Positions 1 to 7,301 of a DNA stretch of 9,931 bases are shown here, piece by piece. The notes under the pieces are model-generated. The model did no database searches and was not told where the DNA came from. It saw nothing but the letters and a program-made list of their open reading frames with translations. The first letter of the stretch is position 1, and each line of letters opens with the position of its first letter. The position numbers were made by a program, and so were the translations under genes. The stretch spans positions 1-9,931 of the forward strand of contig CABTWT010000037.1 in the NCBI GenBank assembly GCA_902488555.1, given 5' to 3'. This DNA is from an uncultured Anaerococcus sp. GTDB taxonomy: Bacteria; Bacillota_A; Clostridia; Tissierellales; Peptoniphilaceae.

Positions 1-30
1 ATTTACCAACACGATTTGACAAAGACCCCA

Positions 31-72
31 AAAAAATACCACTAGGCGGGAAATCCTACCTAGTGGCTTTTT
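31..72. terminator. Bidirectional Rho-independent terminator
   Basis: A perfect 8-bp stem, CCACTAGG (39-46) against CCTAGTGG (59-66), encloses a 12-nt loop that can add two further G-C pairs. On the plus strand it is followed by a T-rich tract from 68. On the minus strand it is followed by six T (the complement of 31-36). It can therefore end transcripts from both sides: rpmB arriving on the minus strand, and whatever lies upstream of the window on the plus strand. The stem is the most GC-rich inverted repeat in this intergenic region. The assignment rests on structure alone. Confidence 0.8.
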
Positions 73-93
73 ATTTTGAATTCAAAATAAAAA
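68..93. repeat. 26-bp perfect palindrome
   Basis: Positions 68-93 form an uninterrupted palindrome centred on GAATTC (78-83). All 13 base pairs match, and 11 of them are A-T or T-A. Its left arm shares T68-T72 with the T-tract of the upstream terminator, and its right arm shares A89-A93 with the next hairpin. It has no loop, so as RNA it would need to open at the centre. It may be a by-product of abutting A- and T-tracts from two terminators, or a weak protein-binding site. No function is claimed. Confidence 0.6.
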
Positions 94-113
94 AGCATTA
101 TATTATGCTTTTT
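89..113 (-). terminator. Weak terminator hairpin at the rpmB stop
   Basis: On the minus strand a 9-bp stem (113-105 pairing with 98-90) with a 6-nt loop is followed by a short T-run (complement of 94-89). The rpmB stop codon (103-105) lies at the inner edge of the stem. The stem has only two G-C pairs, so it is weak alone. It probably acts with the stronger hairpin at 31-66. Confidence 0.45.
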
Positions 114-291
114 GTACTTTTCCAGATTTTAAACATTTAGTACATACGTTGATTGATTTTGGAGATCCATCTACTATAGCTCTTACTTTATGCACATTTG
201 GTTTAAAAGTTCTGTTAACATTTTTGTGTGAGAAAGTAATAGTATTACCTGATTTTGTACCTTTTCCACAAATATCACATGCTTTTGCCAT
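103..291 (-). CDS. rpmB: 50S ribosomal protein L28 (zinc-binding, C+ form)
   Basis: This encodes L28, a small protein of the large ribosomal subunit. The 62-residue product has the family's typical length. It begins MAKACDICGK, carries the conserved TFKPNVHKVRA-type stretch (residues 28-38), and has four cysteines as two CxxC pairs (C5/C8 and C50/C53). This pattern is that of the zinc-binding C+ version; the cysteine-free paralogue that some bacteria induce under zinc limitation is not seen here. The start is fixed by a strong AGGAGGTG (304-297) five bases upstream of the ATG. The gene is monocistronic in this window, divergent from murB, with a promoter candidate at 329-357 and terminator hairpins directly downstream. 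Identification is firm. Confidence 0.97.
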   Translation of the reverse strand: MAKACDICGKGTKSGNTITFSHKNVNRTFKPNVHKVRAIVDGSPKSINVCTKCLKSGKVQKA

Positions 292-328
292 ATAAACACC
301 TCCTAGCTTTTTACAATTAATCTTTATT

Positions 329-357
329 ATTTTACCAAATCAGGAGTGAAATTACAA
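329..357 (-). promoter_or_regulatory. Candidate sigma-A promoter of rpmB
   Basis: Read on the minus strand: a -35-like TTGTAA (357-352), a 17-bp spacer, and a -10-like TAAAAT (334-329) preceded by TG one base before it (extended -10 element). Transcription would start near 322, leaving a leader of about 30 nt that contains the AGGAGGTG ribosome binding site. Spacing is ideal and both hexamers are close to consensus. The opposite-facing murB must also have a promoter in 305-425, but there I see only poor candidates (for example TATAGT at 392-397 with no good -35). Confidence 0.5.
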
Positions 358-435
358 ATTTTTTTATATCAGATAAGAATTTAAATTAAGGTATAGTAAA
401 TTATAAGATTTAATTTATTAAATCTAGGAGGACTT

Positions 436-1338
436 ATGGATTACAAATATATCTACGAGGGCAAGGACTTTGGGGATATTTCCTATGGTACAGCTCTCAA
501 AGATTACACAACTTGGGGCATAGGCGGACCAGCCGATGTTCTAGTTAAAGTAAAAAATGAAGATCAATTAAAACAACTTTTGATATTTAACAACAAAAAC
601 AATATAAAGACAACTGTAATAGGACTTGGATCAAATCTTTTAATAACAGATAAGGGTATAAGAGGATGTGTTCTAGTCTTAGCTGATAATTATGATGATA
701 TCAAGCTTAATGGAACTGAGCTAACCGTTCTTGCAGGTACTTCACTAAACAAAGCAGCAAAATACTCAATTGCCCATGGCCTAACTGGTATGGAAGAAAT
801 ATCTGGTATACCAGGTTCAGTGGGTGGGGCAGTTTCTATGAATGCTGGTGCCTATGGCAAGGAAATCAAAGATGTTTGCATAAGTGTAAAAGCATTTGAC
901 CTAGCTGGCAATGAATATAATTTTACTAATGATCAGATGAATTTTTCTTACAGACATTCAAAAATATTTGACCAAGATCTCATAGTTTCTAGCGCTACTT
1001 TTAATTTACAAAATGATGACAAAAACGAAGCTATGGAAAAGTACGAAGATTATACAAATAGACGTGAAACTAAGCAACCACTAGATAAGAAATCCGCTGG
1101 CTCTACCTTTAAAAGGCCAGAAGGCTCATATGCATCCAAGTTAATTGATGAATGTGGACTAAGAGGTTACAGAGTAGGAGATTGCCAAGTTAGCGAAAAG
1201 CACTGTGGATTTATCATAAATGCAGGAGAAGCTACGAGTGCCGATATGCTTGCCTTTATAGAAGAAGTTGCTGGTATTGTATATGAAAAAACAGGATTTA
1301 AGTTAGAACGCGAGGTTAAATTAATCGGAGACTTATAA
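436..1338 (+). CDS. murB: UDP-N-acetylenolpyruvoylglucosamine reductase (MurB)
   Basis: MurB is a cytoplasmic FAD enzyme. It reduces UDP-GlcNAc-enolpyruvate to UDP-MurNAc with NADPH, the second committed step of peptidoglycan precursor synthesis. The 300-residue protein shows the FAD-binding motifs TTWGIGGPAD (25-34) and GLGSNLLI (63-70), and the glycine-rich SGIPGSVGGAVSMNAGAYG block (123-141). It also has YR at 172-173 and the short form of the active-site segment SAGSTFKRP (220-228). Its S223 aligns with the family's catalytic serine, and E293 in the final LEREVKLIG motif is the likely catalytic glutamate. Length and the compact form fit the Gram-positive (type II-like) subfamily. AGGAGG (426-431) four bases before the ATG supports the start. 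The stop overlaps the rapZ start by one base (TAATG), which implies translational coupling. It is the first gene of the plus-strand run. Confidence 0.96.
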   Translation: MDYKYIYEGKDFGDISYGTALKDYTTWGIGGPADVLVKVKNEDQLKQLLIFNNKNNIKTTVIGLGSNLLITDKGIRGCVLVLADNYDDIKLNGTELTVLAGTSLNKAAKYSIAHGLTGMEEISGIPGSVGGAVSMNAGAYGKEIKDVCISVKAFDLAGNEYNFTNDQMNFSYRHSKIFDQDLIVSSATFNLQNDDKNEAMEKYEDYTNRRETKQPLDKKSAGSTFKRPEGSYASKLIDECGLRGYRVGDCQVSEKHCGFIINAGEATSADMLAFIEEVAGIVYEKTGFKLEREVKLIGDL

Positions 1339-2186
1339 TGAAACTTAAGATAATTACTGGTTTAAGCGGATCTGGAAAGACAACTGCCCTAAGAGCTTAT
1401 GAAGATATGGGTTACTATGCTATGGACAATTCACCGGCATATTTGATAGAGAAATTCATCGAACTAAATGAAACCCAAGCAAATCCTATAGAAAAAATGG
1501 CAGTTGTAATAGATTTCCGTTCTCACAATCTAGATAGCGACATGAAACAATCTTTTCTAAATCTCAAAGAGAAGAATGAGGATACTGAAATTATATATAT
1601 TTATTGTAATGATAGTGTACTTTTGACTAGATATAATGAACATCGCAGACCTCATCCACTGGGTGATTTTGGCAATGTAGCTGATGGTATAGAAAAGGAA
1701 AAAGAACTCTTAAAGCCAATCAGGCAAATATCTGATAGATTTATTGACACCAGTAATTATAATGCCAAGGAACTTAAGAAAGTTATAGAAGATTCAGCAT
1801 CTAACGAGAACAATATGATAATAAATCTCTTATCATTTGGCTACAAGTATGGGGTGAGCGAGGACTTTGACTTTGTCTTTGATGTAAGATTTTTGCCAAA
1901 TCCATTTTACATTGATGAGCTTAAGTCACTTAATGGAACAGATGTGAAGCTTAAGGCTTATTTGGACCAATTTCCTATAATTGATGAGTTTTTGGATGAC
2001 ACCTATAAGTTATTAACAAAACTTATTCCAGAATTTAAAAATCAGGGCAAAAACACCCTAACCATTGCAATTGGTTGTACAGGTGGTAAGCACAGATCTG
2101 TTTATATCGCCCAACGCTTGTATGAAAAAATGAAAGAAGATGATTATATATTAATTATGAAACACAGAGAAAAGGATAGGTGGTAA
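1338..2186 (+). CDS. rapZ: RNase adapter / P-loop nucleotide-binding protein RapZ (YvcJ)
   Basis: This is a cytoplasmic NTP-binding protein of the RapZ/YvcJ family. In E. coli RapZ delivers the GlmZ small RNA to RNase E and so controls glucosamine-6-phosphate synthesis. In Bacillus YvcJ hydrolyses nucleotides and affects competence, with no GlmZ known. The 282-residue length is typical. An N-terminal Walker A, GLSGSGKT (8-15), is followed by a GYYAMDNSP block where most members have DNLP. Next come DFRS (a Walker-B-like region), RRPHPL, and the C-terminal signature GCTGGKHRSV (246-255). The start overlaps the murB stop, with GGAG at 1327-1330 as ribosome binding site. The family assignment is firm. 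The biochemical role in this organism is inferred; the link to amino-sugar or cell-wall metabolism fits the murB neighbour. Confidence 0.94.
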   Translation: MKLKIITGLSGSGKTTALRAYEDMGYYAMDNSPAYLIEKFIELNETQANPIEKMAVVIDFRSHNLDSDMKQSFLNLKEKNEDTEIIYIYCNDSVLLTRYNEHRRPHPLGDFGNVADGIEKEKELLKPIRQISDRFIDTSNYNAKELKKVIEDSASNENNMIINLLSFGYKYGVSEDFDFVFDVRFLPNPFYIDELKSLNGTDVKLKAYLDQFPIIDEFLDDTYKLLTKLIPEFKNQGKNTLTIAIGCTGGKHRSVYIAQRLYEKMKEDDYILIMKHREKDRW

Positions 2187-2187
2187 A

Positions 2188-2904
2188 ATGCAATATTACA
2201 AAAGACTACCCTTAAAAGATGTAAAAAACGCTAGGGAACTAGGTGGTGTGCCAACTATGGATGGCAAAGTAACCAAGTGGGGCAAATTTTTAAGAACAGC
2301 TACCCTCGATGATATAAAAATTGATGATATCAAAACACTAAAAGACTATGGTGTAGAATCAATAATCGACTTAAGAAGAGCTGGAGAAATTCCTTTTGAT
2401 AGCAAATCGCATGAGCTAATCAAAGAAAACTTCAACTACAAACATATTTCTCTAGCTCCATCTGAAGAATTTCGCAAGGAAGAAATACAACAAATTATCA
2501 ACAGAGAAGTATCTATTGGTTCTACTTATAGAAATCTTATAGACAATTATCCTAAGATTAAAGAGATAATGGAAGTATTTGCAGCAACTGATGGCATAAG
2601 TCTATTTCACTGCCAAGAGGGCAAGGATAGGACTGGTATAGTTTCTATGATTTTGATGGGTCTTGCAAATGTCGGTAGATCTGATATCATAGCAGATTAT
2701 GAAGTTTCATCTGCCTATCTTGGATATATAGAAAGATATGACGAAAATGAACCATATTCTGTATTTAGGATTACCAATCCATATTATATGAAAGAAGCTT
2801 ATGAATACGTAGCACGTAAGTACGATTCTTTTGAAGAATACCTAGCTTATGCAGGGGTAGATGAAAATACAATTAATAAGGTTAAGAACAAATTATTAGA
2901 CTAG
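2188..2904 (+). CDS. Tyrosine-protein phosphatase of the HCxxGKDRTG (PtpB/LipA-like) type
   Basis: This is a probable cytoplasmic phosphatase of 238 residues with no signal peptide or membrane segment. The P-loop HCQEGKDRTG (141-150) has the CX5R catalytic pair C142/R148 plus the K146-D147 pattern. That pattern marks the Y_phosphatase3 family, known from Mycobacterium PtpB and Listeria LipA, which act on phosphotyrosine and in some cases on phosphoinositides. Supporting family features are the N-terminal NARELGG (14-20), the segment KWGKFLRTA (30-38), and ESIIDLRR (57-64). AGGTGG (2178-2183) overlaps the rapZ stop and sits four bases before the ATG, so the gene is tightly coupled to rapZ. The gene order is unusual: this slot in Bacillota normally carries yvcK/mgfK. 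The natural substrate cannot be read from sequence. It could act on a bacterial tyrosine-kinase target or a small phospho-metabolite. Confidence 0.85.
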   Translation: MQYYKRLPLKDVKNARELGGVPTMDGKVTKWGKFLRTATLDDIKIDDIKTLKDYGVESIIDLRRAGEIPFDSKSHELIKENFNYKHISLAPSEEFRKEEIQQIINREVSIGSTYRNLIDNYPKIKEIMEVFAATDGISLFHCQEGKDRTGIVSMILMGLANVGRSDIIADYEVSSAYLGYIERYDENEPYSVFRITNPYYMKEAYEYVARKYDSFEEYLAYAGVDENTINKVKNKLLD

Positions 2905-2916
2905 GTGGTCAAAATG
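2903..2916 (+). promoter_or_regulatory. Ribosome binding site that fixes the whiA start
   Basis: AGGTGG (2903-2908) lies five bases upstream of ATG 2914. An in-frame GTG at 2905 would extend the protein by three residues (MVK). That GTG is itself inside the ribosome binding site, so it cannot be the start. The protein from 2914 begins MSFS, as WhiA proteins typically do. Confidence 0.85.
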
Positions 2917-3807
2917 TCTTTTTCAAAAAGATGTAAAAAAGAAGTTTTAAAAAAAGATCCTATAGATGCTCGTGCTGAGCTATTTACATTTTTTCAGTAT
3001 ATTTCAAGTATAAGGATTTCAAGTGCTAGTTATCAGGTGATTTTTAAGACTTATTCAAATACCATAGCCAGATATATTTACAATCTAATCAAAAAAGTAT
3101 ATGCTTATTCTCCAATCTTTGAGATAAAAGATATGGATAAGGATAGGTTGTTTTCAGTAATTGTCGAAGAAGAATCCATTTCAGAAGAACTCATGGATGA
3201 GTCTAATGAGTTTTTTATAAATAAGGATTCTTATTTGGAGGATGTATCCCTTGATGATATAAAGTCATATCTTAAAATTTCCTTTGTCTTGAAAGGATCA
3301 GTAAATGATCCTCAAAGAGGATATAATCTTGAGATTTCAACAAATTCCATAGAAGAATCTATACTAACAAAAGAGTCCATGGATATCTTTGACCTAAATC
3401 CTAAAATTAACGACAAGGGAGAAATTAAGGTGGTTTATCTTAAAGATAGCGACAAGATTTCAGACTTTTTAGCTATAATTGGCGCCAATAAGTCCTTGTT
3501 TGAGCTCGAAGATGTAAGAGCCATGAAGTCTATCAGAAATAATATTAATAGGCAAACTAATTTTGATAAGGCCAACATTGACAGAACTGTGAATGCATCA
3601 CTAAAGCAAGTAGATGCCATAAAGGCTATATTTAATGCTGGTATGATGGATGATTTGTCAGCTGAGATGAAAGAATTGGCTGAGCTTAGACTAGTAAATC
3701 CCTATACTTCTATAGAAGAATTGGGACAAATGTTAGATCCGCCCATGAGCAAGTCAAAGGTTAATTATAGGTTACAGAAATTTATTAAGATGGCTGAAGA
3801 TTTGTGA
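2914..3807 (+). CDS. whiA: DNA-binding protein WhiA (divergent N-terminus)
   Basis: WhiA is a DNA-binding protein with a degenerate LAGLIDADG homing-endonuclease fold followed by a helix-turn-helix. It is a sporulation regulator in Streptomyces. In Bacillus it affects cell division and chromosome segregation. The 297 residues from ATG 2914 match the family length. The central KGSVNDPQRGYNLEI block, the YLKDSDKISDFLAIIGA segment, and the VRAMKSIRNNINRQTNFDKAN region are recognisable. So is the C-terminal helix-turn-helix signature LVNPYTSIEELGQML followed by DPPMSKSKVNYRL. Departures from the family are a missing CCxxAEL motif near the N-terminus (here PIDARAEL) and K for G in the SKSGVN motif. 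It follows the phosphatase gene directly and its stop lies in a hairpin. The annotation as WhiA is confident. A changed DNA or partner interaction is only a possibility. Confidence 0.93.
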   Translation: MSFSKRCKKEVLKKDPIDARAELFTFFQYISSIRISSASYQVIFKTYSNTIARYIYNLIKKVYAYSPIFEIKDMDKDRLFSVIVEEESISEELMDESNEFFINKDSYLEDVSLDDIKSYLKISFVLKGSVNDPQRGYNLEISTNSIEESILTKESMDIFDLNPKINDKGEIKVVYLKDSDKISDFLAIIGANKSLFELEDVRAMKSIRNNINRQTNFDKANIDRTVNASLKQVDAIKAIFNAGMMDDLSAEMKELAELRLVNPYTSIEELGQMLDPPMSKSKVNYRLQKFIKMAEDL

Positions 3808-3822
3808 AAACAAGTCTTTTTT
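3797..3822 (+). terminator. Possible terminator/attenuator at the whiA stop
   Basis: Positions 3797-3805 pair with 3810-3818 (nine pairs, one of them U-G) around a GAAA tetraloop, and six T follow at 3817-3822. The whiA stop TGA (3805-3807) begins at the last stem base and runs into the loop. The dnaE ribosome binding site starts only five bases after the T-run. The shape is that of an intrinsic terminator, but the stem has just two G-C pairs. Partial termination or ribosome-dependent attenuation is more likely than a full stop. Confidence 0.5.
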
Positions 3823-3837
3823 AATTAAGGATTAAGT

Positions 3838-6800
3838 ATGGAAAATAAATTTACTCACCTACATGTGCACACAGAATATTCACTATTAGATGGATTTTCT
3901 AGGATAAATCAACTACTTGATAGGTGTCAAGAATTGAATATGGATTCTATTGCCATAACCGACCACGGGCAAATGTATGGAGTTATAGAATTTTATAAAG
4001 CAGCCAAGGCTAGAAACATAAAGCCTATCATAGGCGCGGAAGTTTATATATCAGAAGATGATCATCTTAAAAAAGACCCTAGCAATAGGCGCTACTACCA
4101 TCTGATTTTGCTTGCCAAAAACAAAGAGGGATATAAGAATTTACTAAAAATAGTATCCGAAGCCTATGTAAATGGATTTTATTACAAGCCAAGGATTGAC
4201 TTTGACTTTATAAAAAATCATAAAGATGGGCTCATTGCCCTAAGCGCCTGCCTAAATGGTGAAGTTAACCAGCAAATTTTAGAAAATGATATCAAAAAAG
4301 CCTATGAAACAGCCCAAAAATACAAGGACTTATTTGGCAAAGATAATTATTATTTGGAATTACAAAACCATGGCCTAAGGGAGCAAAGGCAGGTTAATGA
4401 AGTTTTAAACAAAATACACAAAGATTTGGACATAGAACTTGTAGCTACCAACGATGTTCATTACATAAACAAGGAAGATGCCTACTACCAGGACGTACTC
4501 TTGTGCGTGCAAACAGGTTCTTTGATCAAGGATGAAGATAGGATGAAAATGCCTGCTGATGAATTTTACCTAAAAAGTTATGACCAGATGCAGGCGATTT
4601 TTAAAGACTATGATAGAGCAATAGCAAATACCCAAAAGATTGCAGATATGTGCAATCTAGAAATTGAATTTCACAATCCTCACCTTCCATACTTTAGTAA
4701 ATTACCGGAGAATACTACAAACCTTGAGTATTTGACAAATTTGGTTGACCAAGGTTTAGCAAAAAAGTACGAAAATGTGACAGAAGAAATTAGATCACGT
4801 GCCCAAAAAGAGATTACCGTAATCAACAATATGGGTTATATAGATTACTTTTTGATAGTATGGGACTTTGTAAAATATGCCAAAGACCATGACATAGCAG
4901 TAGGGCCTGGACGTGGATCCGCAGCAGGATCCATTGTCTCTTATGCCTTAGACATCACCCAAATAGACCCGATCAAATACCATTTAATCTTTGAACGTTT
5001 CCTAAACCCTGAAAGGGTGTCCATGCCAGATATAGACATAGACTTTGACTATGTCAGACGTGACGAAGTAGTAGAATATGTAAATGAACTTTATGGCAGA
5101 GACCACGTATCTCAAATTGTAACTTTTGGTAGGATGCAGGCTAGAAATGCAATAAGAGATGTAGGAAGAGTCCTTGATATTTCTTATGGCAAGGTAGATA
5201 GGATTGCAAAATTAGTTCCACAAGTCATTAATATGACCCTAGATAGGGCCCTTGAGGAATCTGATAAGTTTAGAGAAGCTTATCAAAACGACGCAGAAAG
5301 CAAGAGACTTATTGATACTGCAAGAAAACTAGAAGCTCTTCCACGTCACACCTCGATACATGCAGCAGGTGTTGTGATGAGCAAGGAAGTTTTGACAGAT
5401 ATAGTTCCCCTAGCCTTGTCAAATGATCTTATAGTAACTCAATACAATATGACCGAAATAGAAGAATTGGGTCTACTAAAGATGGACTTCTTGGGACTGA
5501 GAAACCTTACAGTTATCAAAGATACTATAAAGGATGTCAAGAAAAATCGTGGTATAGAAGTTGACATAGAAAATATTGACGAAAATGATCCAAATGTCAT
5601 AAAACAGTTTAATAAGGCAAAAACCATAGGTTTATTCCAATTTGAGTCTGCAGGCATGAGAAATTTCTTGAAAAATTTGAAGCCTACAGTTTTTGATGAT
5701 CTTATAGCAGCAAACTCTCTTTTTAGACCTGGACCTATGGATGAGATACCAACATACATCCACAACAAAAACAACCCAGAAGATATATCCTACATTGATG
5801 AGAAATTAAAGCCAATACTAGGAGTAACTTATGGAATTATAGTCTACCAAGAGCAGGTAATGCAGATAGTTCAACAGCTTGGAGGATTTTCTCTAGGAGA
5901 AGCTGACAATCTAAGACGTGCTATGAGTAAGAAGAAGATGGATGTCATGGAAGCCAATAGAGAAGTATTCGTCAACGGTAAGGTCGATGAAGATGGCAAC
6001 GTCTTAGTTCCTGGATGTGTTAGAAATGGCGTAAGTGAAAAAAATGCAAATATAATTTATGATGAAATGATATCTTTTGCCAAATACGCCTTTAACAAGT
6101 CTCACTCAGCCGCTTACTCATTGGTTGCGATTCAAACAGCCTATTTGAAACACTATTTCCCAGAAGAATACATGGCAAATCTTATATCATCTGTCATGGA
6201 TAATACATCTAAACTTTACACCTATATAAGCGAAACAAAATCAATGGGAATTGAATTGATTGCCCCAGATGTCAACATTTCCTATGAAAATTTCCATGCT
6301 AAAGATGGGAAAATAATCTTTGGACTTTCAGCTATAAAAAATTTAGGCATAAACTTTATAAATGCAATTGTAGCTAGTCGCTATGAGGGAGGGGAATTTT
6401 TGAATTTCAAAGATTTCCTAGAAAGAGTTGAGGCTTACGATTCCAGAGCACTAAACAAAAAAGGTCTTGAGTCACTTATAAAGGCTGGTGCTTTTGATTC
6501 TATGGGATATATGAGAAGTAGGCTTATGGCTGTATATGAGTCAGCTATGACCAATGTCCATGAGGGTCAAAAGATAAATGTCAAAGGGCAAATGAACCTA
6601 CTAGACTTTTCCGATGATTCAGATACCAAGTCAACCGACGATATCAATATGCCAGAAATCAACGAGTATCCAAAAAAGGTTAAACTTTCTTTGGAAAAAG
6701 ATGTACTAGGTTTTTATATATCTGACCATCCTTTAAGTGATGCTAGCGATAGGCTATCAAAGCTAGTAAATTTCAAGACTTCATTTAAAGAAGAACTGAC

Positions 6801-7293
6801 AGACTTAGAGATCCAGAGATTGGACAATAAATATGTTACAATGGCAGGAATTATTACTGGCAAATCTGAGATAATGACTAAGTCAAGGACTCTTATGTCC
6901 TTTGCAAGCTTGGAAGATATGTATGGAACAATTGAGATGGTTATTTTCCCAGAGACATACAGAAAATATAGAAATTTGATTGAAGAAGATAATGTAGTCC
7001 TTGTAAAGGGTAAATTACAAGTAGATGAAAATGATGTGAAATTACTTACATCAGAATTTATAGACATCGAAAGTTTGAATCTTGATATTTTATACCTGAA
7101 AACTGAATATAACAGGTATAATAATTTGAAGAGGATATTACAAGAAACCCAGGGAGACACCCCTGTTGTGATATATTTTGCGGATAAGAATAAATCAGTC
7201 AAACTTGACCAGAAACTTTGGATTAATATTAATGATAATTTAATGGAAAAACTGTACAATTTTCTTGGAAAAGAAAATGTCAAGTTAAATTAA
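3838..7293 (+). CDS. dnaE: DNA polymerase III subunit alpha (DnaE)
   Basis: This is a replicative C-family DNA polymerase. Bacillota usually also have PolC, with DnaE extending primers, but PolC is not in this window. The 1151-residue protein starts with a PHP domain: HLHVHTEYSLLDG (7-19), TDHG (41-44), GAE (66-68), H88, C138, and D206/H208. The polymerase core follows, with GPGRGSAAGS (356-365) and PDIDIDFD (397-404). D398 and D400 match the E. coli catalytic D401/D403, and D550 in KMDFLGLRN matches D555. A helix-hairpin-helix region lies near 872-890. A probable beta-clamp motif QMNLL is at 918-922, and an OB fold starts near 999. It has no DnaQ-type exonuclease insertion, so this is DnaE and not PolC. 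AAGGA (3827-3831) six bases before the ATG supports the start. The whiA-dnaE gap of 30 bp is the widest in the run and contains a hairpin. Confidence 0.97.
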   Translation: MENKFTHLHVHTEYSLLDGFSRINQLLDRCQELNMDSIAITDHGQMYGVIEFYKAAKARNIKPIIGAEVYISEDDHLKKDPSNRRYYHLILLAKNKEGYKNLLKIVSEAYVNGFYYKPRIDFDFIKNHKDGLIALSACLNGEVNQQILENDIKKAYETAQKYKDLFGKDNYYLELQNHGLREQRQVNEVLNKIHKDLDIELVATNDVHYINKEDAYYQDVLLCVQTGSLIKDEDRMKMPADEFYLKSYDQMQAIFKDYDRAIANTQKIADMCNLEIEFHNPHLPYFSKLPENTTNLEYLTNLVDQGLAKKYENVTEEIRSRAQKEITVINNMGYIDYFLIVWDFVKYAKDHDIAVGPGRGSAAGSIVSYALDITQIDPIKYHLIFERFLNPERVSMPDIDIDFDYVRRDEVVEYVNELYGRDHVSQIVTFGRMQARNAIRDVGRVLDISYGKVDRIAKLVPQVINMTLDRALEESDKFREAYQNDAESKRLIDTARKLEALPRHTSIHAAGVVMSKEVLTDIVPLALSNDLIVTQYNMTEIEELGLLKMDFLGLRNLTVIKDTIKDVKKNRGIEVDIENIDENDPNVIKQFNKAKTIGLFQFESAGMRNFLKNLKPTVFDDLIAANSLFRPGPMDEIPTYIHNKNNPEDISYIDEKLKPILGVTYGIIVYQEQVMQIVQQLGGFSLGEADNLRRAMSKKKMDVMEANREVFVNGKVDEDGNVLVPGCVRNGVSEKNANIIYDEMISFAKYAFNKSHSAAYSLVAIQTAYLKHYFPEEYMANLISSVMDNTSKLYTYISETKSMGIELIAPDVNISYENFHAKDGKIIFGLSAIKNLGINFINAIVASRYEGGEFLNFKDFLERVEAYDSRALNKKGLESLIKAGAFDSMGYMRSRLMAVYESAMTNVHEGQKINVKGQMNLLDFSDDSDTKSTDDINMPEINEYPKKVKLSLEKDVLGFYISDHPLSDASDRLSKLVNFKTSFKEELTDLEIQRLDNKYVTMAGIITGKSEIMTKSRTLMSFASLEDMYGTIEMVIFPETYRKYRNLIEEDNVVLVKGKLQVDENDVKLLTSEFIDIESLNLDILYLKTEYNRYNNLKRILQETQGDTPVVIYFADKNKSVKLDQKLWININDNLMEKLYNFLGKENVKLN

Positions 7294-7301
7294 GGAGAAT
7301 T

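Noticed and set aside
16..21. Perfect TTGACA (-35 consensus)
   Set aside because: No -10-like hexamer lies 16-18 bases downstream; that region is the GC-rich terminator stem.
1..45. Possible 3' end of a plus-strand gene: frame 1 is open from base 1 to a TAG at 43-45 (ends KTPKKYH), and frame 3 stays open further, to a TAG inside rpmB at about 138-140.
   Set aside because: Only about 14 residues are available in frame 1 and neither frame resembles a family I recognise. Frame 3 runs antisense through a terminator and into rpmB. Too short to call.
392..397. TATAGT as the murB -10 element
   Set aside because: No acceptable -35 hexamer at 16-18 bp spacing. A murB promoter must exist in this divergent gap but cannot be placed with confidence.
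2905..2913. GTG at 2905 as the whiA start
   Set aside because: The GTG is part of the AGGTGG ribosome binding site serving ATG 2914, and WhiA proteins start MSF.
3578..3583. TTGACA inside whiA as an internal promoter for dnaE
   Set aside because: The sequence at the right spacing (3601-3606, CTAAAG) is a poor -10, and the hexamer is explained by coding sequence.
5439..5774. 111-codon minus-strand open frame within dnaE
   Set aside because: It overlaps the catalytic region around D550 of dnaE in antisense and has no independent support.
6714..7283. 189-codon minus-strand open frame within dnaE
   Set aside because: It is antisense to the conserved C-terminal OB-fold part of dnaE, has Ser/Leu/Ile-rich low-information composition typical of antisense frames in AT-rich genes, and resembles no family I recognise.
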